NCBI GenBank assembly: GCA_029561105.1
Contig: JAKQJQ010000222.1
Location: 1 to 34,013, forward strand
Length of the DNA: 34,013 nucleotides
Reading direction: 5' to 3'
Source of the DNA: Bacteroidota bacterium
GTDB taxonomy: Bacteria > Bacteroidota > Bacteroidia > Flavobacteriales > Flavobacteriaceae
The notes below the pieces were generated by a model. The model was not told where the DNA came from, did not search any database, and saw only the letters and a program-made list of their open reading frames with translations. Made by a program: the position numbers and the translations under genes. Within the stretch, counting starts at the first letter, position 1; the number at the start of each line of letters is the position of its first letter. Below are positions 6,689 through 14,354 of this stretch, piece after piece.

Positions 6689-7005
6689 TTTTTGCGGATT
6701 TTGCGAAGGTCTTTGATAAGGCCCTCAAGTTCCAAATTTTGTTGCTTGGTCTTCTCAAGTTCAATCCGTTGCAAACTATCTGTCCTTGCGGCTTCCCGGC
6801 GGTCGATCGCCCTTATTTCTTCGCTGTGCTTCCTTACCATTTCAAGCACCTCTACACCGCGCCTTTCCTCAGATTTTTGCAGCTTTTCGTTTGCCTCCAA
6901 AAGTGAAAGGAAAAGGTAGACGGACGCACCAACCAAAAGGGCGCAAATGGTAGGCAGCGGGCTTTTTTTAAATTCCTGGACAAGTTGTGCAACCAGTTGG
7001 ACCAT
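6685..7005 (-). CDS. Inner-membrane coiled-coil protein, candidate i-spanin
   Basis: 106 residues. One membrane span at about 17-36 (LPTICALLVGASVYLFLSLL) is followed by about 70 residues of charged heptad-rich helix (EANEKLQKSEERRG through LEGLIKDLRKIRKK). This is the classical Rz topology: a short cytoplasmic N-terminus, a single span and a periplasmic coiled coil. The overlap with the lipoprotein gene strengthens the call. It lies between a small two-span membrane protein gene and that lipoprotein gene. Confidence 0.65.
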   Translation of the reverse strand: MVQLVAQLVQEFKKSPLPTICALLVGASVYLFLSLLEANEKLQKSEERRGVEVLEMVRKHSEEIRAIDRREAARTDSLQRIELEKTKQQNLELEGLIKDLRKIRKK

Positions 7006-7036
7006 TTTCGACTTGTTGAAGCGTGAAGATTAAAGC

Positions 7037-7222
7037 CTATTCGATAAAGACCGTAAAGGCCCAAAAAATAATGCCAGAAACGAACCCGCCCAAACCAATC
7101 AGCACCACAGCCTTTTGTTTCCAGGTGCTTTCCCTCCATTCAAAAGCAATCCTAGCCCGCTCCTTCAAAGCCGCCCCTAAAAGTATCAACAAAAGTGCGA
7201 GTGCTAACATTGGCAGCTTCAT
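7037..7222 (-). CDS. Two-span small membrane protein, holin-like, 61 aa
   Basis: Hydrophobic segments at about 3-20 (LPMLALALLLILLGAALK) and 39-60 (AVVLIGLGGFVSGIIFWAF) flank a charged loop (ERARIAFEWRESTWKQK). The length and hairpin topology fit a class II holin or antiholin. It heads the run toward the spanin-like pair and lies just downstream of the stem-loop at 7238-7264. No family motif is seen. Confidence 0.55.
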   Translation of the reverse strand: MKLPMLALALLLILLGAALKERARIAFEWRESTWKQKAVVLIGLGGFVSGIIFWAFTVFIE

Positions 7223-7237
7223 ATCAAAAATGGGTTT

Positions 7238-7264
7238 GCGCCACGGGCTTTGTACCCGTGGCGC
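7238..7264. terminator. Perfect 10-bp stem-loop between two lysis-region genes
   Basis: GCGCCACGGG / CCCGTGGCGC with loop CTTTGTA. The better T-run (TGTTTTTCTTT) follows on the plus strand. On the minus strand the stem is followed by AAACCCATTTTT. It may act in both directions or mainly stop antisense transcription. Confidence 0.6.
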
Positions 7265-7273
7265 TGTTTTTCT

Positions 7274-7648
7274 TTACTGCTTTTTCTGATTGAAAAAACC
7301 ATCCAACTTTCGCATTTGCGCCTCGATTTGCAATGTTGAACTTTCGCGCTCGATTGCATCTTCAAGGATAAGCCCGCCCCGTTCGCGGTCTTCGGCTGCT
7401 TTCTTTCGCTGGTTTTTCAGAAAGTCGTCCCATTCTTTCTTTGAGCGGAAAAAGATTGGGGTTTCGGTTGTCCGTGGCCGTGGGTTGTCCTTTGTTGCCG
7501 GGTCGGTAACCCTTTGGATAAGGAAAAAGCTATCCTGTCTAATCGGCAGGATCTCAAAGGAAATCGTTGGCCGTTCTGTTGCCTCTGTTTGCGCCCGGCA
7601 AAAGAATGACAACATCAAAAAAAGTGTGAGTGTGATTGCGGATTTCAT
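7274..7648 (-). CDS. Secreted protein of unknown function, 124 aa
   Basis: I start at ATG 7648 (MKSAITLTLFLMLSFF), which opens a signal peptide with Gln at +1 (CRA|QTEA). The mature part begins with a beta-like stretch (ISFEILPIRQDSFFLIQRV). It then becomes highly charged (KEWDDFLKNQRKKAAEDRERG) and ends in a probable helix. A leader with CACACACAA lies before the start. The gene follows the fibre-like protein by 58 bp. Position directly after a fibre gene could suggest a fibre partner or chaperone, but that is only context. No family recognised. Confidence 0.6.
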   Translation of the reverse strand: MKSAITLTLFLMLSFFCRAQTEATERPTISFEILPIRQDSFFLIQRVTDPATKDNPRPRTTETPIFFRSKKEWDDFLKNQRKKAAEDRERGGLILEDAIERESSTLQIEAQMRKLDGFFNQKKQ

Positions 7649-7706
7649 TAAAAATGAATGTTTTGTGTGTGAAATAATGCCCAAAAATACTGCATTTGCC
7701 GGATTG

Positions 7707-10700
7707 CTATTGCCCTACTTTGTAATAAAATTTATAAGTAGTCCCATTCGCGGCATTGTTGCCGCCGGAACCACTTTTCAAGATAAATTCATCCACCGTG
7801 ATTGAACCGCTGTTCACATACCAGTTCCGATTGCCGCCGACCACGTACGCAAGCCCTACAGCGGCCTCGTTCGCAGCCGTCAACACTACACTCGACGGTA
7901 CGACATCAAAATCGGTATGGAAGTCAAGTGTTACCACTGTTGCGTTGGTGGCGGGACTTGTTCCGGCTATTACGGTAATTACGCCAGCTAGGTCGTTGCC
8001 AACCACACTGACAGTCGCGCCTGTCCCGGCACCGGTCCCCGCCGTCACGGTTGGCGTAGGCTTGCAGCTTATACGCTGCCAGTCGGTGCCGTCAAACACG
8101 CATTTACCCTGGACTGTGGTATTCCAGAATTCCAACCCTTCAACCGGGCTGGATATTGCCAACATTTCTGCGTTTGTTCCCTTTGGCCCTAGAAATCCGC
8201 CTGTGGTGCTATTTACTTGTAGAGCTGCTGAGGATTGATTTGTTCCACCGCCTACCATCGCTCTTTTATTACCGTAAATCCTAAATGCCTCGTTCGTTGT
8301 CGCACTGTTTACGGTGTTGAACACCATGTCCGAGGTGCGGCTTGCATCCGTGGCCGTTGTCCAGAGCGTTTGTATGTTGCCCATAGTACGGTCAACCGTA
8401 GTATTACTTTCGCCCAAAAATAGCAAATTCACCCCAAATCCGGCGGCTGGTGTTCCGCTGGATTGTGCGTTCACTGCAAAGTCAAGCGGCGCGGTTGTTG
8501 ATGCGGTTTGGCGCTCAAGTTCGATTGTGCCCGCAAGTGTTCCGATTGTGATATTTTGGTTGTTTCCGCCAAAAGTAAAGGTGGTATTTGGGGCAATCGC
8601 GTCGTTATAGATTTGAACGGGCGTTGTGCTGCCCACGGACATAATCCCGTGAATGTCGCCCGCTCTATCAACCTTTACAACCTCCTCGAGTGCCCCGCCG
8701 TTATTCCCCAGCATCAAAGAAAATGCGGCCTGCCTATTCGCGTGCGTGGCTGTTGTCCAATATGTGCGGAGCCGCATCATTTCTTGATCGTTGGTTGTGC
8801 TGCTTTCCCCTGAAAAAAGAATCCCATTTCCGAAATTGTTGGCAGCCGTACCCGTGGAGTTGATATTGACCTTTATCTGATCAGTTACCGTATTGGTTGC
8901 AGCTACGGAGTTGGTAGTTGTCAGGTTTTTGTCCGTTCCGATGGTAAATACCGTTATACCGCTTTGTTCGAGCGAAACGGTGTTATTATCGTTTGAGCCT
9001 ACAATGAATGCCGCCCCAAAGCTGTTACCATTATTCAGCACGTCACCACCGCCGCCGCCACCCGTGGCGCTCAGTACGTTCGCGGCCAAAGAAAGCCCGC
9101 TGCCAATCGAAATTTCCTGCAAATCACCGTTGCCGTCCGCCCCTACCAAAAGCGTTGCCGTGGTGGTGGATAGGTCGGTTATACGAACCTCTCCGTTTAC
9201 GTGCAGGGCACGGCTTGCCGTTGTTGTCTTTATCCCAATTCGGTCGTTTGTGCCGTCAATCATCAACAACGTACTATCAGTATTGTCGCCAATGTACAGT
9301 TTGAATGCATTGACATTTATTTTCCGGTCAAAGGAAAACGGGCCATCGCTACTGTTCATATAGCGGTTTCCAAGCCGGATATTTCCCCCGTTTTCGTTGT
9401 CGCTCAATCCGTTGTTTGCGGTTGCGGAGCCTGTTGCGTCGGCAGCGGGTGCCCATTTTGAGCCGTTCCATTTCAGCACGTCATTTGTGCCCGCTCCGTT
9501 TTGGCGGATAATGTCAGGGTCTAAACCTTCAGCCTTTACAACAGTACCAAATGGGCTTTGAAGCAACAAAGTAGCCTCATTATCAAAAGCATTGGGGGTT
9601 GTTTGCACTACAACACTATCTCCTACCACGTATACCATATCACTGCTTTGAATTACAAGTCCCTTATTAGCTACGACCCTAAATTCTTGATCTCCTTTAC
9701 CAATCAACAAACTGTCAGAACCGTTCACGAATGACATAAAATCAGGTTCGTTTCCGGCTGCTACCGAAATCCGAAACGGAACAAGCCCGCCAACGTCGTC
9801 CGTGGCGCGGCTCAAAGTCCACTGGTTTGTAAGGGTTGAGTTTGTTACAGATGGAACGGTGCCGTTGCCCCCGTTGCCCCCGTTGCCGGAATACGGGCCG
9901 TTACCGTCGGCAGCCGATGTTGAAGCGATTGTAAGCACACCCGCCCCGCTTGTTCCGCTGGTTGTCAGGGTTATATTGGAGCCTTCAACGAATTGAATTG
10001 TACCGCCCGAATTTGAAAGGGTAACGGTATGGCTTGTTGCGTCGCTGCTATTTGCGATTGTTTGGAGTTCGTTGGTAGTTGAGCCGTCTACCTCTGTAGC
10101 CGTCAATGTCACCTGCCCACCGTTTGCGGATGTGGTTTCTGAAATCGTAAGAATCCCGGCCACGTTTACGGTTACGCCCGTCGCACCGGATGTATTGGAT
10201 AAAAGAACGGCACTTGACGCACCGCCCGCACCAACACCAAGTTGGCCTTCATTTGTCAAAGAACCGTCTACCTCAGTTGCGGTTATCGTTATCGAGCCAC
10301 CGTTTGCCGATGTGCTTTCGCTTATTGTATTGATACCTGCAACGTTGATGGTTACAGCGTTACCGCCCGATGTATTTGTGATGAGCGTTGAACTGCTTGC
10401 GCCTCCCGCCCCAACGCCCAACGTGCCCTCATTCGTTACGGAGCCGTCAACCTCCGTCGATGTGATAAGCAGCACGTTTGTAGCCGGGTCATAATCGGTT
10501 GCGGTTATTCCAGCACCCTGGAATTTTACGGTTTGGTTACTGATCACCTCAGTATCCGCATCATCGGCATCTATTGTCCAAGCCTCATTGGTCACAGAAC
10601 CATCTACCTCCGTGGCTGTGAGGGTGATTGAGCCACCATTTGCGCTTGTGCTTTCTGTAATTGCCAGGATCCCGGCGGCATTTATCGTTACCGCGTTCGC

Positions 10701-12437
10701 GCCCGATGTGGTGGAAAGCAGGGTGGATGAAGTTCCACTTCCCGCCCCAACACCTAAAACACCCTCGTTTGATATGCTACCGTCAACCTCCGTGGCCGAA
10801 ATAGTCATATTTGAAGACGTGGCCGTTATGGTCACAATGCCGCCCTGGGTAATCGTTACGTCCGTACCCGTTGAACTGTTTAGAGTGATAGGGCTTGTTG
10901 TGCCCGTATAGCTTAGATCGGTAGAACCGCCACCGCCCCCACCCGTGGCCGTAAGCACGTTACCCGTAAGGTCAAGGCCACTTCCAATGGTTATTTCAGA
11001 CAAAACCCCGTTCCCATCCGCGCCAACAATCAAGGTTGCCGTGGTGGTTATCATGTCCTTGATTTCCACTTCCCCGTTTACAGTAAGTTTACGGCCAGGC
11101 GTTGTGGTGCCAATCCCAACCCGGTCGTTTGTGCCATCGATTTGGAGCAAGGTACTATCCGTATTGTCGCCAATATAGAATTTATTGGCGTTCAGGTTGA
11201 TTTTCCGGTCCATTGTGAACGGAGCATCCGGGCTATTCATATATCGGTTGCCAAGCCTCAATTTACCGCTATCCTCATTGTCTGAAACACCGTTGTTTGC
11301 CACAGGGGTGGAAGCCGTTGAAGCGATTGTCAAAACCCCCGCTCCGCTTGTTCCCGATGTGGTGAGCGTAATGTTTGCACCCTCGACAAACTGGATTGTG
11401 CCCCCTGAATTTGACAGCGTTACCGTGTGGCTTGTCGCATCTGATGAATTTGCAATCGTTTGGAGTTCGTTGGTCGTGCTTCCATCGACTTCGGTAGCCG
11501 TAACCAACAGAACGTTCGTTGCCGGGTCGTAATCCGTGACGGCAATACCCGCGCCTTGAAACTTGACCGTCTGATTGCTTATAACCTCCGTATCGGCATC
11601 GTCCGCATCTATTGTCCAGGCCTCGTTTGTTACAGAGCCGTCAACCTCGGTTGCTGAAATAGTGAAATTGGGATAAGTGCCCGTAATTGTCACAATCCCG
11701 CCTTGTGTCAAAACAACCGTTTGGTCGGGTGATGTGTTCGTGACCGTCAAAATACCGTTCAATCCGGTGCCTGTTGTTGCAAGGCCAATTCCAGTCCCTT
11801 CCACAACCTGCAAAGAGCCTCCGCTATTGGACAGCGTGGCCGTGTGCGAAGTCGAGTTTGAGGTATTGGCTATGGTTTGAAGTTCATTTGTTATCGAACC
11901 GTCAACCTCCGTGGCCGTCAAGGTTATTTGGCCCCCATTGGCGGATGTTGTTTCGGAAATGGTCAAAATTCCGGCCACGTTTATGGTCACACCAACCCCC
12001 GTGGAAGTATTTGTGAGCAAGACAGCCGATGAAGCCCCGCCCGCGCCAACGCCCAATAAACCCTCATTGGTGATTGACCCATCAACAACCCCATTCAGGT
12101 GTCGCCAAGAGCCGCTTCGCCACCTGTAAAGGCTGTCCACCTCATTTAGCAGAACCTCGCTTTGCTTGTCCAGCGGTGCAGCGGTTGGGGCAATAGAGAA
12201 AGGAAACTTTTGCACCCTGAAACCCGCCAAAAGCCAACCAAGCCCGTCACGGCTTCGCTCGTACCAATATCCTGAAGTTGTATCAATCACAAGTTCAGCA
12301 TCCTGGTTGAAGTTTACAGAATGGGTTGGCGCTCCGTTGGTATAAACAACGCCGCTACCCTTTACGATTGCTTGAGCGTTTGCGTTCGAGCCGATTGCGA
12401 TTGCAAAAAGCAGTGCAAAAAATATTTTCAGTTTCAT
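7707..12437 (-). CDS. Large repeat-rich tail-fibre-like protein with Sec signal peptide
   Basis: 1576 residues. It opens with MKLKIFFALLFAIAIG and a signal peptide with Gln at +1 (SNANA|QAIV). Residues 30-115 are an aromatic N-terminal domain. From about 118 to 840 there are nine modules that each begin with DGS-x-TNE, in three types (LGVGAGGASS, LQTIANSS and AWTIDADDADTEV). Two copies of a roughly 124-residue unit (IGTTTP / LHVNGEV, LVGADGNG, ending in GGGGGG) are typical of Bacteroidota phage fibres. A GNGGNGG collagen-like spot is also present. The C-terminus (AGTGATVSVVGNDLAG, VITVIAGTSPATNATVV, TYKFYY) resembles a common fibre receptor-binding or trimerisation domain. Role: host adhesion. 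The export signal is odd for a virion protein. Confidence 0.8.
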   Translation of the reverse strand: MKLKIFFALLFAIAIGSNANAQAIVKGSGVVYTNGAPTHSVNFNQDAELVIDTTSGYWYERSRDGLGWLLAGFRVQKFPFSIAPTAAPLDKQSEVLLNEVDSLYRWRSGSWRHLNGVVDGSITNEGLLGVGAGGASSAVLLTNTSTGVGVTINVAGILTISETTSANGGQITLTATEVDGSITNELQTIANTSNSTSHTATLSNSGGSLQVVEGTGIGLATTGTGLNGILTVTNTSPDQTVVLTQGGIVTITGTYPNFTISATEVDGSVTNEAWTIDADDADTEVISNQTVKFQGAGIAVTDYDPATNVLLVTATEVDGSTTNELQTIANSSDATSHTVTLSNSGGTIQFVEGANITLTTSGTSGAGVLTIASTASTPVANNGVSDNEDSGKLRLGNRYMNSPDAPFTMDRKINLNANKFYIGDNTDSTLLQIDGTNDRVGIGTTTPGRKLTVNGEVEIKDMITTTATLIVGADGNGVLSEITIGSGLDLTGNVLTATGGGGGGSTDLSYTGTTSPITLNSSTGTDVTITQGGIVTITATSSNMTISATEVDGSISNEGVLGVGAGSGTSSTLLSTTSGANAVTINAAGILAITESTSANGGSITLTATEVDGSVTNEAWTIDADDADTEVISNQTVKFQGAGITATDYDPATNVLLITSTEVDGSVTNEGTLGVGAGGASSSTLITNTSGGNAVTINVAGINTISESTSANGGSITITATEVDGSLTNEGQLGVGAGGASSAVLLSNTSGATGVTVNVAGILTISETTSANGGQVTLTATEVDGSTTNELQTIANSSDATSHTVTLSNSGGTIQFVEGSNITLTTSGTSGAGVLTIASTSAADGNGPYSGNGGNGGNGTVPSVTNSTLTNQWTLSRATDDVGGLVPFRISVAAGNEPDFMSFVNGSDSLLIGKGDQEFRVVANKGLVIQSSDMVYVVGDSVVVQTTPNAFDNEATLLLQSPFGTVVKAEGLDPDIIRQNGAGTNDVLKWNGSKWAPAADATGSATANNGLSDNENGGNIRLGNRYMNSSDGPFSFDRKINVNAFKLYIGDNTDSTLLMIDGTNDRIGIKTTTASRALHVNGEVRITDLSTTTATLLVGADGNGDLQEISIGSGLSLAANVLSATGGGGGGDVLNNGNSFGAAFIVGSNDNNTVSLEQSGITVFTIGTDKNLTTTNSVAATNTVTDQIKVNINSTGTAANNFGNGILFSGESSTTNDQEMMRLRTYWTTATHANRQAAFSLMLGNNGGALEEVVKVDRAGDIHGIMSVGSTTPVQIYNDAIAPNTTFTFGGNNQNITIGTLAGTIELERQTASTTAPLDFAVNAQSSGTPAAGFGVNLLFLGESNTTVDRTMGNIQTLWTTATDASRTSDMVFNTVNSATTNEAFRIYGNKRAMVGGGTNQSSAALQVNSTTGGFLGPKGTNAEMLAISSPVEGLEFWNTTVQGKCVFDGTDWQRISCKPTPTVTAGTGAGTGATVSVVGNDLAGVITVIAGTSPATNATVVTLDFHTDFDVVPSSVVLTAANEAAVGLAYVVGGNRNWYVNSGSITVDEFILKSGSGGNNAANGTTYKFYYKVGQ
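9915..12086 (-). repeat. Nine DGSxTNE modules within the fibre-like gene
   Basis: Protein-level repeats of about 50-90 residues in three classes occur in the order A-B-C-B-(124-residue unit)-A-C-A-A-B. Copies are nearly identical in protein but differ at many third codon positions. Compare the C-type copies at about 10451-10610 and 11491-11650. Confidence 0.85.
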
Positions 12438-12448
12438 GATCGATGTGA

Positions 12449-13624
12449 TTATGGAATGACTTTTTTGGACCCGTATGGGTATCCGTAGGTATTTGCGGCG
12501 GACAGGTAGTAATAGTTTCCGCTCACCAACCCGTCCGCTATTGCGGCTGTGTCGTTGATGTAGTAGGGTAGTGTGGCGTTCAAATCACAGCAAACGGGCG
12601 CATCGGCTGAGGTGGAGCCGATTACAGATAAGGCCCTATGTTGGCCCCACGGTGCCCCGTAGGTGTTGGCCTGTGCCATGTTGTAGAGGTCCCCAAATGT
12701 CAGGCTTCCACCAAGCGCGTCCACGTCGTTGGTGTGGAACGGCAAAACCACGTCACAAATTAGTGTGTCGTTTGTGAGCGTGTCGGATGCCACGGCTTTT
12801 ATAAAACCGTAAAGCACCCCAAATATGTTTGTGCCGGAAAGTGCGTATTCGCGGCCAACCGGAACGCCGCTGGCAAAGGCCACAGCGTCGTTTGGATAGT
12901 ACATTATTGCCCCGTCGCAATCGAATGCACAGGATTTGACCACCTTGAAAATACCCGCTGGCAACCCATAGTCATTATCGCACTTGAGCAGGTAAGCGTC
13001 GCCCTGGACAAGCCCGTTGGCGATTGCCTCAGTATCCCCAAAGTAGTAGGGTAGGTCAACAAGTAAATCAGTGAACTTGATGTGGGCCGGATACCAATAT
13101 GATCCGTTCCATTTTAGATAGGAGGTGGTATCCGCTCCAAATTGGCCGATGGTTAGCGGGTTTGCAAGCGTGCCGTTTCCGATTATGGGGGTATCAACTA
13201 CAATGGTAATACTACCACCACCACCGGACCCGAATGGACACCAAGCAGAATCGATGTATTCGGCCATTGTGCCAAATGGCGTTTGACCCAATGTGATGCT
13301 TTCCCGGTCGGGGAAAAACATATTTTGTCCAAGGCGGGAAGGCGGGGAGGTGTGTTCCCAAATGTCAATAGTATCGCCCCGAACCTTCAAGGTATAAGGG
13401 GCTTCAATCCATCTCCACGGCACTAAATCTTCATAGATAAGCAGCCCGTTAAACGAGCGGCTATCGATTTCCCAAACAGCGCAACCCTCGCAGCTGTCAG
13501 GCAAAATATCTTTTGTTTCGGGGTCTGTAAGGCATTTGAAGGTATAGGTTTGGCCTTGTGCAGCAAAACCGCACAAGGCCAAAACAAAGACCAAAAAAAG
13601 GGTTTTTACAGTTCTCTTATCCAT
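12449..13624 (-). CDS. Secreted fibre-associated protein with four C-terminal repeats
   Basis: 391 residues. The signal peptide ends near FAAQG|QTYTF. Residues 43-80 (DSCEGCAVW ... WIEAPYTLK) match the N-terminal domain of the neighbouring 13606-14262 product. A glycine linker (GSGGGGS, about 131-137) follows, then a segment common in fibres (GNGTLANPLTIGQFG, YLKWNGSYW). From about 190 to the end are four repeats of about 50 residues. They follow the pattern LPYYxNDTxAIAxGLxxG, then YxLSxxNTYGxPxGxxK. The organisation suggests a cell-surface or fibre adhesin. It overlaps the preceding gene by 19 bp and is 11 bp before the 1576-residue fibre gene. Functional assignment is inferred. Confidence 0.65.
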   Translation of the reverse strand: MDKRTVKTLFLVFVLALCGFAAQGQTYTFKCLTDPETKDILPDSCEGCAVWEIDSRSFNGLLIYEDLVPWRWIEAPYTLKVRGDTIDIWEHTSPPSRLGQNMFFPDRESITLGQTPFGTMAEYIDSAWCPFGSGGGGSITIVVDTPIIGNGTLANPLTIGQFGADTTSYLKWNGSYWYPAHIKFTDLLVDLPYYFGDTEAIANGLVQGDAYLLKCDNDYGLPAGIFKVVKSCAFDCDGAIMYYPNDAVAFASGVPVGREYALSGTNIFGVLYGFIKAVASDTLTNDTLICDVVLPFHTNDVDALGGSLTFGDLYNMAQANTYGAPWGQHRALSVIGSTSADAPVCCDLNATLPYYINDTAAIADGLVSGNYYYLSAANTYGYPYGSKKVIP

Positions 13625-14262
13625 TTTGAGGCGGTTGCATAGTACCTATAAACGAGGGCCGTCCCAACGGCGGCGGTTGTTGCCGCTGTGCCGGAAAGTG
13701 TGGTGCCGTTGCCGGAAATGGTGAGCGTTGTGACAATGTTGTTGAACACAAGCCTACAAACCTGCCCATCTACCGGGTTTGCGGGTAGGTTGAAGGTCTG
13801 TGTGGCTTGAGTTCCACCCGAATTTATCAAGTTCAACTGCCTGGCATTTGTCAGGGTTACCGTTCCCGTGGCTGTGACGTTCGTGTAAAGCCCCGGCTCA
13901 GTGATTTGATGCAATCGCAGGTCATCGTACAGCCTGGTCGCGCTAGGGTAGGTTGTTGAATTTACCTGGCCATAGGCAAACCGAACACTTTGGCCCGTAA
14001 GCCCGCTCTTTAGTTCAAACTTGAGCCGCCCGGTACTGTATCTGCGAATGCTGTACGGGGCGGCGATGTATGTGGCACGGCTTCCAACCGTAACCTTTAC
14101 GCCCGTGAACAGGTATGATTGGTATGGGTTGGTGCAGCCCGAACAGCTGTCCAAAACCTCGCTTTGTTCCAGATAGGTGAGGGTTACGGCCGGCGTGGTT
14201 TGGGCAAAAGATAAAACCGCGAAAAGCAGCAATGCCAGGATTGGAAAGAGTTTCTTTTTCAT
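13606..14262 (-). CDS. Secreted fibre-like protein with DSCxGC domain
   Basis: I start at ATG 14262 (MKKKLFPILALLLFAVLSFA), whose signal peptide is followed by Gln. 218 residues. DSCSGC at 38-43 and YIAAPYSIRRY at 65-75 define the domain shared with the next gene. The rest is beta-rich and resembles fibre C-termini (VTATGTVTLTNARQLNLINSGG, TLTISGNGTTLSG, KWIREL). It is the first gene after the capsid gene and the stem-loop at 14300-14325. A virion decoration or fibre role is likely, but the export signal leaves open a host-surface role. Confidence 0.6.
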   Translation of the reverse strand: MKKKLFPILALLLFAVLSFAQTTPAVTLTYLEQSEVLDSCSGCTNPYQSYLFTGVKVTVGSRATYIAAPYSIRRYSTGRLKFELKSGLTGQSVRFAYGQVNSTTYPSATRLYDDLRLHQITEPGLYTNVTATGTVTLTNARQLNLINSGGTQATQTFNLPANPVDGQVCRLVFNNIVTTLTISGNGTTLSGTAATTAAVGTALVYRYYATASKWIREL

Positions 14263-14299
14263 TTCAGAATGAATTTTCAATTTATTTTGAAAAGGTTTC

Positions 14300-14325
14300 G
14301 CGGGTTGAGGTTTCCCCCAACCCGC
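14300..14325 (-). terminator. Stem-loop after the major capsid gene
   Basis: Perfect 8-bp stem GCGGGTTG / CAACCCGC with a 10-nt loop. On the minus strand the T-run is offset (GAAACCTTTT). It may be a leaky terminator or an mRNA end that protects the capsid transcript. Confidence 0.55.
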
Positions 14326-14354
14326 TTACCTTGTTTGCAATCACACATTCTTTA

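Noticed and set aside
7707..12437. Diversity-generating retroelement target
   Set aside because: No reverse transcriptase or template repeat is visible, and repeat differences are mainly synonymous rather than at adenine positions.
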